Of a stretch of 64,000 bases of DNA, positions 34,869-46,801 are shown piece by piece; within the stretch, counting starts at the first letter, position 1, and every line of letters begins with the position of its first letter. Position numbers and translations under genes: made by a program. Origin of the DNA: Trichosphaerium sp. ATCC 40318 (taxonomy: Eukaryota > Discosea > Flabellinia > Trichosidae); contig JALMLS010000070.1 of NCBI GenBank assembly GCA_038496445.1, forward strand, positions 1 to 64,000, in the 5' to 3' direction. The notes below the pieces were generated by a model that had not been told where the DNA came from, did not search any database, and saw only the letters and a program-made list of their open reading frames with translations.

Positions 34869-36836
34869 ATGTACAACCATGGGAACCCAGGGTTATTTGA
34901 TCACCTTATACTAGAAAAGTACCGTATGTTGCCTAAAACCATTGAACCCTTCTTGTTTCGCGTCTGAAACTATTTTAGAAACCGAAACTACTGCCAAAGC
35001 GAAGTATGGATTAAATTACGGCCCAGGCACTACAATATCAGCTGGATATGGTCCCTACAAAAACGTCAGTCCGTTAATAAACCCTTATTAGTACTAACAT
35101 TACTTTTAGGTGGCTCTAAACTTAGGAATGCAAGGTCATAGCAGTTACATGGGCCTAGTTCAGTATGGCAATTATTTAGGCTCAAAAGGGTTGCTGTTGT
35201 CATGTTTGAGTCGTGTTTCGGTGATAACAGCAAGTAAAGCAAGTTTGAGCGAGATAGTGGCAATGGGTCATTATAAAGGTAGGACTAAAAGCAAGGCTTG
35301 TAGCTCTAACAGCGGAAAGGAAGGTATTACACAGCTGCGATGGATTGGTGTCTGGGAGGCCATAATAAGGGGCAACGTGTCAGAGGATTGAATATTTCTT
35401 ATACACAAAGTGTTGCAAAGAACACAGCAGGCAAGAAAAAAAAACCCTCCAAGTTTTTTTAAGAATATATTCTGATGTGTCACAAAATGTCAACCTCTTT
35501 AGTTTATAGTTGGTATTAAGGTCGGAAATGTATTAGATTTTAATGCTCCTTATGTTAGTTCAGATTTTTTACCTGTAGTAATGCTGGTATGACCCTATTT
35601 TTACCTTTTTTTGGCCTTTTTTTTCCAAAACAAAAAGTTTCTTTGAAGTATTGATGTTTAACACGTGTTCTAGGCTGCGCGTACTTTTTTTGATAACAGT
35701 TACGTATAAATCATATACTCGTCCATTTAAAAAAAAACCTCCGGTGGGCTCTGTATTCATCTTTTTTTTTATTGTTTCGTAGTGTTTTTTTTTTCTTTTA
35801 GCTCTAACGTATATACTCAGATGTATTTGCTGCAAATGTTTTGCTTAATACTAAAGCACCAAACTTTCCATTACTATGTCAAACAGCCATGGTAGATCTA
35901 GTGTATAGTCGATATCTTATTAATACCAAAAGAACAAAACTTAAATTTATCTCAAAAATGGGCCATCGTTCAGATCCTACTCTAGCTTTTGGTGTGATGT
36001 ATGAAGATAAGGATCCAGAAATACAGGCAAAGGTAGTCACATATAAGTGCTTTAAAACGTAGCATATTACAGGCTTTAATTAAATTAGAAATAATTTTTT
36101 TTTTGTTGAAGGTGCTTTTGAATAGAACAAATAAATTGCCTGTAGTACTTGGTAATATATTATGGCAACTGCCTTGGTGTCCTCAATTTTCTATTCGTTC
36201 AGAAATAGGAGTAGTACTACAAAATAATTTCCCAACAGAGTACGTCAGTCATACCACAAACAAAAAAACCAAAAACCGTTCATTTTTTCATTACTCCAAA
36301 ACACTCACGTGTTCATGCAAATGATAAACACAAGAAATTAATCACCGAATTCTACTAGATGAAAATACATATTTTTTTATCAACTAACAAAGCGTTAGTG
36401 GATTCCAATTTTCTTCTTATTTTTTTCTTATTTTCAGAACAGTTCTCTCATATTACAAGTAGGTTTGCGATTGGTGTTTTATATTACCCTGATGCTAATG
36501 ACGTATCTTTCATTAATTATGAATATCGAAACAATGATAATCCAGAAGGATTTAAACATGGTGACAATGTCGAAGATACTAAAAATCAACAACGTGGAAC
36601 ATATTTTGAATCTGTTTATTGTAAGAACATGTTCTGAAATAGAACTAATATGCAGAACAAGAAACAAAAATAAACAAATAATGTGCCTTGCAGAGTACTC
36701 CTTGACAAAATTTTATGCGTGGGCACAACCATTTGTAAGCGTTATTCCTTCACCGGGTTTACTTGTTCAAGGTTTGCTAATACCTTCAAGCCAAGTTTGT
36801 AACAACACAGCAACTATAAGCGGTCAAGGTATTTGA
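34869..36836 (+). CDS. Unrecognised multi-exon protein, beta-rich
   Basis: Exons read MYNHGNPGLFDHLILEK, then ETTAKAKYGLNYGPGTTISA, NLGMQGHSSYMGLVQYGNYL, IKVGNVLDFNAPYVSSD, then KAPNFPLLCQTAMVDLVYSR and FISKMGHRSDPTLAFGVMYE, and near the end RFAIGVLYYPDANDVSFINY and a final PSPGLLVQGLLIPSS. Alternating Gly/aromatic/hydrophobic residues suggest many beta strands, perhaps a membrane barrel or beta-propeller. I know no matching family. It lies on the same strand after TMEM234 with only about 150 nt between. The last stop is at 36834-36836; the internal splice structure is only partly resolved. Confidence 0.55.
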
Positions 36837-37157
36837 CATTCGTTACAATATAGGATAATACCAACGGATACAGTTGTATGGAGATTATTGTATAACTACA
36901 AACAAACGGAGTAATGTATATGGTATTAGTCATGGTGAGGCGTAGCGTGAGTTTGAATAGGATCAGTAGTTCAACCGACAGTTGCAATCACTCAAATTGC
37001 GACCATCCTCGAGCTGCTTACCAGCTAAGATAAAGCGTTGCTGATCTGGAGGAACCTATCAGAATGGTATCACCTACCAGAAGTTTCGCTTGATCAAAAA
37101 AACAGTGCAAAAACTTCATTTTTGGCATCGCTGTGCGTAGGTGATGCTATGGTAGCA

Positions 37158-37572
37158 CTATTTTGACTTTTTGCAACAAAGAGAGCAAGGATAACAATAC
37201 GGACTATAAGTCACGTCACAGTAGATGTAAACCATACAGCTTTTGATCTCTGTGCAACTCAAGTCTAAATACTTTGTTTGTCCAAGTTTAAACGCCACAC
37301 AATCCGTATTTTGATAATACCTAATGCAACATGCACATACCTGCAACTGAACGAAACCTAGCACAAAAATGAAAGTCAACCAAAAAAAAAAACTACCGTT
37401 AAAGAAAAGTAATGACTTTGCTTTTTGTGGAGGAAGACCTAAAGCTGCAACAACATAGGAGTACTGGCTTGAACTTTGTTCAGCTTTTATTGTAGAGGTA
37501 TCCCATTCGTAGGTGATAAGGGTTTACTGTTACCTCGTGCAGCTCCGTTGTGGTTTTTGGTCTTTTCTCCAT
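37158..37572 (-). CDS. Tentative small Cys-rich protein
   Basis: Built from three parts on the minus strand. Exon 1 is MEKRPKTTTELHE (ATG at 37572, GTAACA donor). Exon 2, after a CCAG acceptor, is YSYVVAALGLPPQKAKSLLF and ends at GTAGTT. A last part begins GFVQLQ, then has 11 cysteines in about 60 residues (VCACC, DVTYSPYCYPCSLCCKKSK). Phases match across the first two introns. The CxPCxLCC ending recalls PLAC8-type cysteine runs, but this is weak. No signal peptide at the start. Confidence 0.35.
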
Positions 37573-38865
37573 CGCCTGTACTCTCTCAATAATCTACCTG
37601 CCGCCTATACAACATAAGGTAACGTTAATTTAATTTCTTGTGCAACTTCTCATCTTTTTCAGTAGCACAGCTCATAACTAGACAGCACCGAATGATCCTT
37701 CTTTTAAGGCTCAAACTCAAAAACTATGTGTTAGGCGCTATTTTGTTTTGAGGCTACAACGCTCACAGTGCACGTATATACAGTTCTGAGATTGCGTTTA
37801 GTGTTATTCCAGAACTAGTTGGTTTTTTTGTGGTAGCCACAGTCACATACGCGTGCTGAGGGTTGCTATGGTGTTAGTAGAGCAAAAAAAAAAAGATAAA
37901 GGGCGTTTTGTCGCAAGTCGTTGCTTACACATGCAACTGGTCACGTAACCGAAAGCAACTGCGGTATTACTTCATTCAGGCATTAGTTTGTTTCACTGTC
38001 GGCTTTATTTATGTTTATACGCTCACCACAGCCTCGGTATAAAAACCAAAGTGTTAAACGCAAGTAAAACCAGTCCAATAGCCACTGCTACGCACCATTG
38101 CGCGAAAGGTGCCTGGTCACAACTTTTAACTTTGGTAATGCTGCTTCTACCTAAATCGTAAGCCCAGTGCATTGAACACTGCAAGCATGTTCGTTGATGG
38201 AATCAAAAATCACGTTCGTTGATCACGTGAAAGCCTCATATTAATGCAGACGTACATACGGTGTCTGTCAGCTTACATCGTAGTTGCAAAGCAAGAAAGA
38301 TATCAAGGACGCCGCCTACTAGGCGGAGTGTATTTGTGAGGTTTGCTATTTCAAGATAATTATACAGAAGTCTTCTCGGCCTAGTTCGTTTGTTTTCGTA
38401 TGTTACTTTCCCTTCCAAGGATGACTCAAAGACTCGTAATCACTGTACTGTCACATATTACTAATATCAGTATGTTACATAGATAACTGGTATCATTCCT
38501 AAAGAGAAAGTAACGATAGCTGAAGGAATATGACATTTTGAATGCCAAAGCGACTCTTTTACACTCTTAACTTTTTGTGCACTCATACGGAAACGTATCT
38601 GGAAAGGGATTAGATGAAATATAATTTGCTTTGAAATACAAAGAAAAAAAAGGTATTGGTACTTTCCTCAGCGCTGTTTCCGATGTCTCCTTATCTGTTC
38701 TTCTGGATAACTGCTTGTATATCTGTAATACTAGTTAGTTCCTACTTATACTAAGGATATTTGAATCACGTGCTTGATAGAGGATAAACGTGCTGTAAAT
38801 CAAAGTTAATAAAGTTAAGAACATGCGGCAACAATGTTACAATTGTTGGCGACTCGTTGGTAGAT
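37573..38865. other. Intergenic, no gene seen
   Basis: No coding pattern I can support. A weak 60-codon minus frame at 38236-38418 lacks an ATG and homology. Confidence 0.5.
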
Positions 38866-39345
38866 ATGCGTTCAATCGACGATCCCACTTCAAACAAGAC
38901 AAACACGGTGAACAGCGAACAAAATAGAGCTCTAAAGCGTTTGTATCAAGAACTTATGTCAATCAAACATTTATTAACAAGAGTCTCGTAAAGGAGTTGA
39001 TTCGTTGAGGTACCAAAACATTGTTATCATTACGTTTGTTATTGCAGTGAATGGCTTGCTGATTGTTAGGAATAATCAAGCATTGCTTCCTATAGGACCA
39101 TCGCTTGTACTTGTGCTTAGATGGTATTTTTATAATGGTTTTTAATTGCTTAGCCTTATTGTTTAGGAACGAGTGCTCTCGTCAAATTATTGGAGCGTCA
39201 ATCCAAGTACTTGAAGTCCCAATATCCTAGAGTACTTTCTATGTACATAGATATCAAGAACGTGCTTGATAACTTTACAAAACTCTGCTTTGAAAATCAT
39301 GGGTATAGTTTCAGTGTTAAAAAAACAGCTAGATTCCAACATTAG
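38866..39345 (+). CDS. Tentative small gene in pieces
   Basis: A 41-codon frame from ATG (38866) reads EQNRALKRLYQELMSIKHLL, a likely coiled helix. A second open part, 39170-39345, reads GTSALVKLLERQSKYLKSQ and IDIKNVLDNFTKLCFENHG and ends with TAG. Acceptors (TTATTGCAG, TGCTTAG) lie between, but no phase-consistent join was found. Both parts look helical and coding-like; the gene may be decayed. Confidence 0.3.
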
Positions 39346-39389
39346 TTTAATGGACATTGTGTGAAATTGTTAGATATCTGGCTAATATC

Positions 39390-39427
39390 TGGCTCAGCCA
39401 TGGCATATTTTTGGCTCAGCCATGGCA
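39390..39427. repeat. Direct repeat of a palindromic 16-mer
   Basis: TGGCTCAGCCATGGCA occurs at 39390-39405 and again at 39412-39427. The unit contains the near-palindrome TGGCT-C-AGCCA. It lies about 390 nt upstream of the transposase relic and could belong to the transposon end or be a protein-binding site. Confidence 0.7.
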
Positions 39428-39813
39428 GTTCTCTGTTTATTATTGAACCTACCATAAGTTACTTTTAAATAAAAAATTACCCAAACATTACCAGTGTTCA
39501 AGGCAATAATTTTGTGGAATATTAGTCAATTTAAGTCCTCACATGTAGAAATATGAGGCAATTGGTGAAAACATGTACATTTTATTCATAAGTACATAGA
39601 CACCAACTAAAAAGATTATTTCCAATACCTTTCGTATCATGCATAGTTTAGTACATTTAGTATACTCTATAAAAATGTGAGTAATGTTTGAAACCTTAAT
39701 GGCTCATGGTAGCTTTTTTTTACACAAGGTAAAAAAAATAGCCCATATAAAAAACTCCCCAAAATGGTCTGTATTTTTCAACCTTGACTATTTCTCAACT
39801 TTTATAATCCACA

Positions 39814-41220
39814 ATGAAGCGTAGAAGAGCTTTGTTAAATGAGAGTGCAGCAAAACAAAAGGAATTAGAGCTAATACAACAAAAAAAACAACAAAAAACA
39901 CAAAATAATTACACAGATACGCAAGCTTCCCGTGATATGGCCTTAAAACAGGATGTATTAAAATTTTCTGATGAAGGCTTTCATTTGCTTAACACGGCAA
40001 GATTACGTTACAAAGTGCCATCAAGTGCTGGTGCAGGTTCAAATAATATGTGCGTGCACAAAGATTGGGTAAACAAACCTCTTAATTTTTTTTATGCTAC
40101 CATTCCACCATTGGCTATTACAAGTATTTGTGATTCTATCAATAACATGATGAACACAAAAACATCCACCAACAAATATGCTAAAAGTTACATGCAATAC
40201 GTAACACATGTTACCCCAGGTGACTGGCTACAGTTTTATGGCATTTACATTAAATTGATGATTGCACACACTAAATTGAAATCGAACATTAGACACAATT
40301 TTCGTGACCTTAAAGCAATCCATAAATGGAAAATGGGATTCAACAGGTATGAAACATTTATGAATACTTCTCATTGTTATAGATGGGGAGCAATACATGC
40401 TGCATCTACTTTATCAAGTGAGGTTTTACAAAACATCACAAACGATATGATAGAGTCATGGAATGACCACTGGTATGCAAGTACTGACTTGGCATATGAC
40501 GAATCTCTTTGAGAATACAAACCAAGTCCAGAAACCAAATGAAAAAAGGAATTTATTGAAAAAGATCCTATTCCTTCTCATTACATTCCACGTAAACCAC
40601 ACAATACAGGTTTTTTGGCATGGTCAACAGCCTCAAAATCTAATACAACTAATATACCATATATTGTTGATGTAGCACCTCACATAACATTTCCTTGTAC
40701 AACTGGAGAAGAGGTAAACCAACTCATTACATTTTGTGTTAATGTTTTTTTAGGAGCTCTCTAAAATGTTGGATAAGTGGCATAAACGTTATGATCACAA
40801 ACCTCACATTGTGGCAGACTCTGTGTTTGGTAGTCAACTGACAATAAACAAGCTTAAACAAAAAGCTTTTTTCACAGTATCTGGATCTCATGCTAAGGAC
40901 AAGCATTTGTGGCAAGTTCTACAACAAAACACCGGTTCTCTATTATAACGGACTTATGAGGAGGACAAGGAGTGTATTAGTATCGAAAGTTATTTTGATA
41001 AAAGTTTGTTATGGATGCAATAGTGGTAACACAATGTTTGAAAACAGAGTTCGTCATGGTGAGTACCAAGAGACAGTACCAAAAACTATCTTTTGACAGA
41101 ATGGCAATGCGTAACCAAAGAATTATTACACTTGAACAAAACCAATGTACAAGGGAAAGAAAAATATAACAATAAAATTCCACTAGTATCACTTTCAGTT
41201 CAGTCAAGATCGTAACTTGA
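39814..41220 (+). mobile_element. piggyBac-like transposase relic
   Basis: ATG at 39814 opens 232 codons with a basic/Gln-rich start. The middle (WLQFYGIYIKLMIAHTKLK, FNRYETFMNTSHCYRW) and the DLAYDESL motif fit the DDE_Tnp_1_7 (piggyBac) domain. Two TGA codons (40510-40512 and 40540-40542) interrupt the frame, which then continues (HYIPRKPHNTGFLAWS, YIVDVAP) through a 44-nt GTAAAC...TTTTTTTAG intron to HIVADSVFGSQLTINKLKQK, the second Asp region. After 40940 the frame breaks again. No CCC/GGG terminal repeats or TTAA duplications could be identified. It is inactive but not old, since long frames survive. Confidence 0.65.
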
Positions 41221-42270
41221 AGATTACCACGGTTGCTGTTTCAATTCAACACTACAGATTCAGTTGTTCGCAAAACTGATATTAATTTAACTGCCATACC
41301 CAACAATGGATGACATTTGTGAGGAAGGTCGGGTCTTGTACCTACCGAACCAAACCCCGACCGAAAGCGAACTGCACTCTATATTAGCTTGTATTCACTG
41401 TCCTGCACTCAAATTGTTTTAAACAAAGCTGAGAAGACCTAGTGACTATCTAGATATTTACTTTTGCAAAAAAAACATCGAGATATCTAGGTATCTGGTT
41501 TTTACGGTGTCTTAAAATGGTGTGCTGTAACATATTGTGAAATATATCTAGTTTTTATTGGTTCCCAAAAAGTACATATCCAGATAACTAGATCTCTATT
41601 GGCGAGGCTGAATTGACGCGTGATAGAACTTGAATCCATTGAGTGTACAACCGATGAAGAGTGTGATATTAACCTTTCACCCTCATTCAGACGGCCCTTA
41701 ATGGCTGCAATCTTCGAGAACCGAATAAGCAACGTCGGTAATGACGTGTTATAACAACAACTTTACTTCTTGTAAGGTAAAATTAGTCACGAATTGGGTT
41801 TGAGAAACGATCACATGTTCTGGAAATGTCACGTTTATGTTTGAAGGCAACGATTTGATGTGTTATCAAGCGTTTGAATTATGTAACAATAGGGACAGGG
41901 ATAGTGTAGTAAATAATTTACATTTAACTTGCCAATCGGTACCTACAAATAACAGATGCCTACACATCTGTAACACTGTTTCTATAGTACAATATTGTTG
42001 GATTCACATGAGCGCTACAAAAAAATTGGGACTTTTTCGCACGATATGAAAATTCGTACGAAGTTTTGTTATGTCACGTGATACACATTTTTTCGATAAA
42101 TAACGCTATGTTTTGAAACACGTTAGAAACGTGATATTAATGGGCGTCTTATATCCATACAGCATTATAACGCGCAAATAAAGCGTAGAATTGTTGTTAC
42201 TTACTGATAGGAAGAATTGTGCGAATTGTCTGGTGTATTGCGTCATTTGTATAACCCAAATCACACGATG
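41221..42270. other. Gene-poor stretch
   Basis: Only short open frames on both strands (41502-41732 minus, 41837-42049 plus) without homology. Repeated ATATCTAG-type words near 41440-41600 may be transposon flank. One CACGTG lies near 42077. Confidence 0.4.
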
Positions 42271-42492
42271 TCCCTTTTCTACAATTGTTAACCAATGAAC
42301 CTCTGTATCGACGAACTAGTCGAGTTATCTGTACAAACATAAAAAATTTTGAGTTCTAGCTCTCAACACATTTTGAATCCCTTTTTCTACAATTAGTGAC
42401 TCGATGAAGCTCTACATCGATAAACTGCTCTATTTCTGTACTAGCGCAAAATTCGCGGAGTTTCTTTTCAACCCAATTGCCAGCACATTTTA
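42271..42492. repeat. Diverged tandem duplication, about 107 nt period
   Basis: 42271-42377 and 42378-42492 align along their length: both start TCCCTTTTTCTACAATT (one T fewer in unit 1), then xxxCGAxGAAxxTCTxxATCGA, xxxTTCTGTAC and end near CACATTTT. They lie upstream of the Reeler-fusion gene and do not encode protein. Confidence 0.65.
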
Positions 42493-42704
42493 CATGTGCT
42501 TCTTTAGTTAGGTCGTTTTTTTTCTTTTATTCAAACATACCACGCCAATAACAACACTTGCATCACAAAAGGTTCAAAAAGAAGGTATGTAAGCTTGTAA
42601 TTTTAATTTTAAAATACCTTTAACGTAGACCTTTTGTCTTCTTTACCCACACCAAGAATCTCTTCAATCTCTTTAATATTCTAAATTTCTGACCCTAGTT
42701 AACA

Positions 42705-45700
42705 ATGTCAGCAGCTTTATACTGCAGTGTTACCATCGCTTTAGTCTTCTTTGTGTCGAGTTCCCTTTCCGATTCAAGCGCTTCTCCTGATATTATCTTC
42801 ACTTGTAACGCTACAGCTACTAACTGGGGATGCCCTCCGACTGATTGGCAGAACGTAACAGTTACCGTAAATGGCGAGGAAGTGCAAGTACCAGACCGCT
42901 TAGTCTGTGAAACGATACCAGAACCACTCATGAGTTGGGCGACAAAGACGGTCCGGACTGATAACTATAAGGTTTTCGTTGGCCCACAGGATAACCCACA
43001 GACCGAGTATGTGCCTGGGAGTATCCTCGAAGTAACCGTACTTACCACAAAGTACTGGTCAAAGTACAGAGGGTTGATGATGTACGATCACTTTTTTCTG
43101 TTGTCATCTTACGCTTTTGGTTCCCTCTCCAAACGTAACCAACTAATAATGTTTTAAGGTACGCTGAAGATTCGAACAATAATCACGTGGGGGAATGGAA
43201 GATACCTGATGATTTCCCACGTGCGTAAACACAAATTTAATTGCTTTTGTAGATAGATCTTTGTCGCTTTTTTCATCTTTGTGTATCGCAGTTGCCGAAA
43301 CATGAACTTACACATATGTTTAGCCACATTCCAGTTGCCTTGGGCGTCCGATCATCAAACTTGCGCTCATACGTTGATGCACGCGACTGCTCAATTGAAG
43401 CCTTTGAGATCGACTATTGCGTTTGTAGCTCCACCAAAGGGTACTGGAAAAATCACTTTCCGAGCACTCATAAAGAGCGGTGATGCCAACACTGGTGACT
43501 TTTGGTGGCCTAATCTGGATGGTGACTTTACAATGACCGAATCAAGTGAATCACTTCCAACAAACACAGGATGGTTCCAAACAGAGGTACTTTGTAACAT
43601 CTATTTATTTATTATCTTACTCTTTCAAAGCTTGGCCAATCTTGTACTGAGCGATGTGAGATGGAAAATCTTGAATGCGACTTAGTATCTTTGGAGAGTA
43701 TAAACAGTATTGATAAGATTAACTCCGAATTGAAAGTATCTGGCTTTTTATGCAAGAAACCCTTCCTCAGTGGATGTAGCGCTCTTGGTACAACACAAAG
43801 TACAGCAGGATTTTGTTACTATGACGATACAAGATGTGCAACTCAAGGCCGCTCTAATGATAGAGTAAGTTGCGATGCAACGAGTACAAATGAAGAAGAC
43901 AGGTATGTATACATCTTACTTTCTTCTTTGTTTCTAACTTCTTCTCTAAGCATGCGCTTTTGTCGATGCTTGGATGCTACCCTAGCACCAGTCTCACTAG
44001 ATAACACTACTGTACCTTCCGACTATGGCGACACATCTTCATCCTCCCGACCAATAATCTCCGTTTTGTTGCTATGCTTGTGCACATTCGGTATTGCTTT
44101 CTTCACATCCCAAAATGGTCGCACATCAGCTCCATTTATCCTTGGACTATTACTCGTTGCTATCATCCTATTGCCTTCAGCTCACGGACACAACTGGCTA
44201 ACAGGCGTTAGCCGATCACCACGTGCTAGCACCCAACAACCATGCCCGTCTAAGAGTCAAGAGGGACCTCATGTTCAAGTTGGTCCTGGCCAAGAATTTG
44301 AACTAGAATTTGTTCAAGGACACGCTGGCTTTTCTTACTTTGCAATTGTTAACAAGAAGAACGAGAGTAACTTAAAACTTCACAACACCAAACTGCTCGC
44401 AAGATACTTCAGTGAAGCGCCTGCATCAGCAATCTCAACACTTCCCGTTTTTCACAGACGTTTTAAGAACCGTCCTGCAACAGCGACCGACGCCTACTTA
44501 GGACCTGCGATTGCCAAGACTGATCCTGCCTTTTTACCTCGACCGGAAGTTTTTGGAGGATGGCTAGGTGCTGCAAAGTTCTTTCAATACTTACCAGAGC
44601 ATCGTCAAAACAATTACGCTGAATACCACAATCCAAATATGCCTTGGATTGAAGGCGTTTACAGAGGAAGACATATCCTTAGGAGAACTATAGATTCTGA
44701 TGTTGTTAAGATTAAGATACCGGAGACCTCAGAAAAGGGAAGTTATATTGTTCATTGGGTCTGGAATGGATATCGTGATTGTATAGATGTTGAGTATGTT
44801 GATCAGCAAGTTGAGCATATTTATGGACTTAAATTAAATGGGACACAATACACGTACGTTCTTCAAAATGTGTGAATGTCGATTTTACTTATCAATTGAG
44901 CTTAGGCGTGTGGATCACTGTTTCTTCCCACAGTACAGAAGTGCAGGAAGTACGAACTTTACTTTTAAAACCATTTTCTAACACTGTTTTTTTTTTCAGC
45001 ATGTACAAAAATATACAATGACATCTCTTACTGTGCTCGAACATGTGGCTCAAACTGTTTTGGCATCGCTGTTATGCCTCTGTCAGTTGCATCAACATAC
45101 GCAGAAGAAGCTTCACTTGTTGATAGCGGTTGTTTTGAGAACTTCGATAACTTTACAGCAATTGAAAACCCTGAGGATATAAACGTTTGTTTCTCTGTCG
45201 TACCAAGGGTACCGTCCGAAACCTTTGGAGAAACAGAGGTAGTCTTTGAGGGTGATCCTGCCTATAGAGCCACATGCTATGTGAAAGGAACTGGCCGTTT
45301 GTTTCTGGGCTATGAACCAGATACAGAAAAAGAAATACCATGGAGACACGGAGATAAATGCATCGATTGCAACACAAGAGAAATCAACAAAGACTTATCA
45401 TTGTTCAACATACCAAACTGGCCGCTCTCTGAAGATTGTATAAACTGTGACCTTGAACCTGTAGAAGTTACTAAGCCAAAGGTACCTAAGTTAATCAACG
45501 AACAGTCGAGTATGGCTTGCAACGGAGCAAGGAACGTTTGGACTAAAGTGAACGGAGAGAACCATTACAGCTGTAATGGAACAAATAACGAAGTTTCTGC
45601 GCTATGTCATAAACAACTTAGATTCGATGGTCGACTAGAAAAAACTGATGCTTTCTTCCCTTCAGAGTGTGCTATGGCTGCTAGCTTAGATCCTGAATGT

Positions 45701-45853
45701 ACAGACAAGATCACAATGTTCGATCGCACCTTCGTTTACGGTGGTGTAACCGCTGGCCAGTGCTATTGTCAGACAAAGGTTGAATGCTGTAACGGTTGCT
45801 CACTGGTTGATAGAGGTGTTAACTATCACTCTTATGATCTTACAATGGTTTAA
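42705..45853 (+). CDS. Reeler domain fused to a TM-anchored, LPMO-like module
   Basis: Continuous splice model from ATG 42705 to TAA. N-terminal signal peptide (SVTIALVFFVSSSLS). Reeler domain: SKYRGLMMYAEDSNN, HVGEWKIPDDFP, AFVAPPKGTGKITFRALIK. A Cys-rich part follows (LGQSCTERCE, CATQGR). Two hydrophobic segments come next (ISVLLLCLCTFGIAFF; FILGLLLVAIILLPSAHG), then HNWLTGVSRSPRASTQQPC. The Ala-His-Gly/His junction looks like a signal-peptidase site leaving His as first residue, as copper monooxygenases need; a second His is in QGHAGFSYFAIV. The C-terminal half is Cys-rich (CARTCGSNCFG, CYCQTKVECCNGC). Joins at 43076, 43586, 43901, 44849 and 44947 keep frame. It may attack polysaccharide at the surface; activity is inferred only. 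Confidence 0.7.
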
Positions 45854-46151
45854 AGTATTACAACAAACTCAACTTAGGAATAAAAACAATTATCATTACC
45901 ACTTCATAAATTCTGTCTTAAGTATTACAATCGTAATTTCCCGTTCCTTTAGATTTCGTAAATCTAAAGTTTTTGAAGGTAAGCAAACGACAATGTCAAA
46001 ATCCATCAAATCGCCATCTTTTGGAACTCAATAAAGCAAACTGGTCCACAAACAATGAATTTCAATGTTATCCTGGAGGTTCCTTTTGTGGTGAAACACA
46101 TGTTTATTGATTTGTACATAACTCTCCCGTAGGAAATGAGCAAATAGGAAG

Positions 46152-46801
46152 TTAACCTTCAAATGAGATATCAACCCATGCAACCCAGGATGGGCTTACA
46201 GATGTTTCAACCTTGACAAAGCGTGCTGTGATTGGTGAAGGGAAGGTGTAAGTTAACACTTGATTTCGATACGTATATCCATCAAAAGTGTGCGCCAATG
46301 TTGGTGTGCTGCAGTCCTCACCGTAGTAAATCTTGTGAACTGTACGACCGTTAGGTGCTTGGGTGATAGTCAAGGTTATTTTGGATATACTCTTATTCTC
46401 CCAAAAGTCCATAACGAGCCAGCCAGGAGCATGAGCTTTATGAGCATGAGTATTGTTGGGTTTTGTTTTTGTATGTGCGTACCACCGGAGTTCCAAATGC
46501 CTCCATTTACAAAGTCTAGAACAGTACTGCCTGGATAATTTGTAGAAGCAAAGGCAGAGTTGTAGGTTACTGGGCCTGGAGTACTAGTTGGTGTAATGTT
46601 TGGTGGATATGATGGGGTATATGCTGGTGGAGCCGTTGTTGGTGGATTGGTTGTAGGAGGTAACGTTGTAGGAGGTACCGTTGTAGGTGGTAACGTTGTT
46701 GGTGGATTGGTTGTAGGAGGATTGGTACCAGGGACCTGTTGTGTGGAGGTTGATATTAGTGTAGTAAGGAGAATCAAGTATATTGTAAGAAGAGTTGTCA
46801 T
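46152..46801 (-). CDS. Secreted discoidin (F5/8 type C) domain protein
   Basis: Two exons. The start is taken at MTTLLTIYLILLTTLIS because it gives a signal peptide; an upstream in-frame ATG exists. A Pro/Thr linker (NPPTTLPPTTVPPTT) follows, then a discoidin domain: ASTNYPGSTVLDFVNGGIWN, a 45-nt GTACGC intron, then HAPGWLVMDFWENKSISKIT, RTVHKIYYGED and ARFVKVETSVSPSWVAWVDI to the stop. This is the usual order of the F5/8C beta-sandwich, which binds carbohydrate or lipid. It converges with the Reeler fusion gene and uses the same kind of linker as the proteins at 7.6 and 18.7 kb, so it is probably a surface or matrix-binding protein. Confidence 0.8.

Noticed and set aside
40510-40542. TGA read as sense codon in this organism
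   Set aside because: Two in-frame TGAs occur only in the transposase relic, which is also broken further on. Other genes seem to use a standard code, and the glycosyltransferase model ends with TGA.
43292-43483. Frame containing HELTHMFSH, which resembles a zinc-peptidase HExxH motif
   Set aside because: It is an alternative frame of the Reeler exon; the Reeler frame is longer and joins both neighbouring exons in phase.
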